From assembly GCA_003220685.1 (NCBI GenBank), contig QHTE01000055.1, positions 124,001 to 188,000 on the forward strand: 64,000 nucleotides of DNA, written 5' to 3'. The notes beneath the pieces are model-generated. The model made no database searches, was not told the DNA's origin, and worked only from the letters and a program-made list of their open reading frames with translations. Positions 62,173-64,000 of this stretch are shown here, in pieces; the stretch's first letter is position 1, and each line of letters starts with the position of its first letter. This DNA is from Candidatus Rokuibacteriota bacterium. GTDB taxonomy: Bacteria > Methylomirabilota > Methylomirabilia > Rokubacteriales > CSP1-6. The translations under genes and the position numbers were made by a program.

Positions 62173-63186
62173 ATGAAGCGAGTCGTGACCTTGACCCTGG
62201 CGACGCTTCTGCTGACTCCGGCCATTGTGCCGGGCGCGCCGACCTCGGCTCCGGATCGACGACTCAATCCCGGCGAGGTCTCCGCCCTGCCGTCGTTCGT
62301 CCAGCGGGTCGAGCCCGCGATCGTCGGGCTGCGCGTGCGCAACGCCGAGAGCGCCGCCTCGTCGGCCCGGCTCGGCAGCCGTCGCTTCGGGAGTGCCGTC
62401 ATCTTCGACACGCGCGGCTACGCGCTCACGGTGAGCTACCTGCTGCTGGACGCGGTCGAGATCGAGGCGCGCGGCCGCGACGGACGCGCCGTGTCGGCCC
62501 AGGTGGTCGGCTTCGATCTCGACTCCGGACTCGGGGTCGTGAAGCTCGAAGGCCCCGGACCGTGGCCCGTCGCGACGCTCGGCGATTCGCGCGCGATGGC
62601 CGAGGGGGCGCGGACCGGGACCGTCGGCGTCGACGAGGACAACGACCTGGTCCAGGTGACGGGCACCGTGAACGCCGTCAGGAGGTTTTCGGCCTACTGG
62701 GAGTACATGCTCGACCGGGCGATCATCGTGGCTCCGGCGAGCCCGCACTGGGGCGGCAGCGCCGTCGTGAACGATCGGGGTGAGCTGATCGGGATCGCGT
62801 CGCTCCGGCTCGGCGAGGCCCCGCACGTGAACCTGGCGATCCCCATCGAGAAGTTCGTGCCGGTGAAGGACGAGCTGATCGAGTCGGGCCGCATCGCGAG
62901 TCGTCCGCCGCGCCCGTGGCTCGGCCTCTACACCATCTCGATGCCGGCCGGCCTCTTCGTCAGCGAGCTCTCGCCGGTCGGGCCGGCCTCGCGCGCCGGC
63001 TTCCAGCAGGGCGATCGAATCCTGAAGGTCAACGGCGTCGCCGTCGCCTCCCAGGAGGAGTTCTACGAGCAGCTCTGGTCCCGGCGTGCCGGCGATCTCA
63101 TCGAGCTCAGCGTCCAGCGCGACAACCAGGTGCGCACCATCTCGGTGCCCTCGGTCGATCGACACCACCTCTTTCAGATCCGGTAG
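62173..63186 (+). CDS. HtrA-like protein lacking the catalytic triad, with PDZ domain
   Basis: 337 residues with a signal peptide (VVTLTLATLLLTPAIVPG). It aligns with HtrA proteases but every triad position is changed: the His of TNAHVV is Tyr89 (LTVSYLL), the Asp of RVDLALLK is Gly119 (DSGLGVVK), and GNSGGPLV reads GGSAVVN. A PDZ domain remains (SPVGPASRAGFQQGDRILKVNG). Probably a non-proteolytic envelope chaperone or scaffold. It lies 13 bases after rfbB, probably cotranscribed. Confidence 0.85.
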   Translation: MKRVVTLTLATLLLTPAIVPGAPTSAPDRRLNPGEVSALPSFVQRVEPAIVGLRVRNAESAASSARLGSRRFGSAVIFDTRGYALTVSYLLLDAVEIEARGRDGRAVSAQVVGFDLDSGLGVVKLEGPGPWPVATLGDSRAMAEGARTGTVGVDEDNDLVQVTGTVNAVRRFSAYWEYMLDRAIIVAPASPHWGGSAVVNDRGELIGIASLRLGEAPHVNLAIPIEKFVPVKDELIESGRIASRPPRPWLGLYTISMPAGLFVSELSPVGPASRAGFQQGDRILKVNGVAVASQEEFYEQLWSRRAGDLIELSVQRDNQVRTISVPSVDRHHLFQIR

Positions 63187-63237
63187 ACCCGCCGCGCCGC
63201 GGGCTCGGACCTGAGCGTTCCGGCCGCGCCGGTGGGG

Positions 63238-63243
63238 TAGACT
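63238..63243 (+). promoter_or_regulatory. -10-like TAGACT seven bases before the HD gene
   Basis: GGTAGACT ends seven bases before the ATG at 63251; no ribosome site, again suggesting a leaderless message. Confidence 0.35.
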
Positions 63244-63250
63244 CTCTCCG

Positions 63251-64000
63251 ATGAAGAACGCCGAGGGACCCTATCAGGGGCGCGGCCTCATCGCCGACCC
63301 CATCCACCAATACATCCTCTATACGCGTCCGGGCGGCATCCCCGGCGAGGCGACCGAGCAGGACCTGATCGACACCTCGTGGATGCAACGGCTGCGCCGC
63401 GTGCCCCAGCTACAGTCGGCGCGCTGGGTCTATCCGGCGGCCGAGCACAGCCGCTTCCAGCACTCGCTCGGCGCGATGCACCTGGCCGGGCGGCTCGCCC
63501 AGCAGCTCTATCCGTCGCTCCGCTCGGTCTTTCCAGACGCGCCGTCGGCGCCGCTGATCGAGGAGCTCCTGCGCACCGCGGGACTGCTCCACGACATCGG
63601 CCACGGCCCCTTCGGCCACTTCTTCGACGACAACTTCCTGGTCGACTACGATCTGACCCACGAGCTGGTCGGCCAGCGCATCATCCGCGAAGAGCTCGCC
63701 GATCTGCTCCGCGGCCTCCGGCGGAGCCCGAGCGGCGCGTTCGACGCCGGCGAGGTCATCGACCCGGAGTGGATCTGCTACCTGATGGGCAAGAGCTACA
63801 CGCAGCCGCTGACGTCGCACCCGCGGTGGCTGCCGCACCTCAAACCGCTGCTCTCCGGGGTCTTCACCGCGGACAACATGGACTACGTGCTCCGCGACTC
63901 CTACATGTGCGGCGTCGCGATCGGGCCGATCGACATCGACCGCATCATCTATTATTCGTTCTTCTCGGAGAAGGGGCTCACGCTCGACCGGGCCGGCCTG
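63251..64000 (+). CDS. HD-domain phosphohydrolase, 3' end outside window
   Basis: 250 codons are visible and the frame is still open at the window end. An N-terminal DPIHQYILYT is followed by DTSWMQRLRRVPQLQSARWVYPAAEHSRFQHSLGAMHLAGRL, with the HD motif in TAGLLHDIGHGPFGHFFDD (about residues 110-128). This resembles the SAMHD1/dGTPase-like HD family, in which relatives hydrolyse dNTPs or other nucleotides. A later ADNMDYVLRDSYMCGV carries the conserved Asp. Confidence 0.92.
   Translation, partial: MKNAEGPYQGRGLIADPIHQYILYTRPGGIPGEATEQDLIDTSWMQRLRRVPQLQSARWVYPAAEHSRFQHSLGAMHLAGRLAQQLYPSLRSVFPDAPSAPLIEELLRTAGLLHDIGHGPFGHFFDDNFLVDYDLTHELVGQRIIREELADLLRGLRRSPSGAFDAGEVIDPEWICYLMGKSYTQPLTSHPRWLPHLKPLLSGVFTADNMDYVLRDSYMCGVAIGPIDIDRIIYYSFFSEKGLTLDRAGL

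Overview
This is a GC-rich, densely packed bacterial chromosomal segment with about 60 protein genes on both strands. There is no rRNA or tRNA that I can see, no insertion sequence and no CRISPR array. The mix of genes (several unrelated amidohydrolases, NMT1-, branched-chain amino acid- and sugar-type ABC importers, DUF1989 proteins, acyl-CoA enzymes, a glycolate oxidase set) and the codon use suggest a soil or subsurface heterotroph of the Rokubacteria/Methylomirabilota type. That assignment is inference from general familiarity, not from a marker gene. Several interrupted genes between 32 and 49 kb could be real decay or draft-assembly errors.

Layout. 1-8.7 kb: end of a GT4 glycosyltransferase, a C40 peptidase lipoprotein, a VOC protein, an alpha/beta hydrolase, an S51-like protein carrying a cysteinyl-tRNA-synthetase-like tail, a D-aminoacylase, a zinc-ribbon protein and UDP-glucose dehydrogenase. 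8.7-12 kb: TTC38-like, SMP-30-like and phosphorylase-like genes. 12-19.2 kb: a tightly overlapped operon with an NMT1/SsuA-type ABC importer, an FAD oxidoreductase, a ComB-like protein, a uridine-phosphorylase-like enzyme and an amidohydrolase, which reads as uptake and breakdown of a nitrogen heterocycle or nucleoside. 19.2-26.6 kb: proline racemase/hydroxyproline epimerase and D-amino acid dehydrogenase beside a livKHMGF importer in which LivM and LivG are fused. 26.7-31 kb: a DUF1989-DinB-DUF1989 operon, a threonine dehydratase and a MetE-like enzyme. 31.4-37.7 kb: a sugar-type ABC importer with a frameshifted permease and no ATPase, a DAO-type oxidoreductase, a chimeric ABC gene remnant and an amidohydrolase. 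37.7-46.9 kb: a HIT protein, an acyl-CoA synthetase, an ABC-2 exporter, a badly rearranged DUF748 gene, a BON lipoprotein, then branched-chain aminotransferase, acyl-CoA dehydrogenase and enoyl-CoA hydratase. 47-57.5 kb: a zincin, a broken DAHP synthase, an AceE-like E1, glycolate oxidase GlcDEF with a 63-bp triplicated repeat in front of glcF, MoaB, an HtrA protease and an FMN split-barrel protein. 57.7-64 kb: a lipoprotein, a rhodanese-MoeB protein, the dTDP-rhamnose genes rfbA-rfbC-rfbB, a degenerate HtrA-like protein and the start of an HD phosphohydrolase.

The most striking observation is the rhodanese-MoeB gene (58393-59619, minus strand). It is interrupted by one in-frame TGA exactly where MoeB/ThiF/MOCS3-type E1 enzymes carry their reactive cysteine. 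Twenty bases after the TGA lies a perfect 7-bp hairpin whose loop contains GU, and it is built with codons (CCA, GGA) that are uncommon here. This is what a bacterial selenocysteine insertion signal looks like, so the gene may encode a selenocysteine-containing sulfur-carrier-protein activating enzyme.

Regulation. Many transcription units have a TAnnnT -10-like hexamer only 6-13 bases before the start codon and no Shine-Dalgarno sequence, suggesting leaderless or near-leaderless transcripts. Genes inside operons often use 4-base GTGA/ATGA overlaps.
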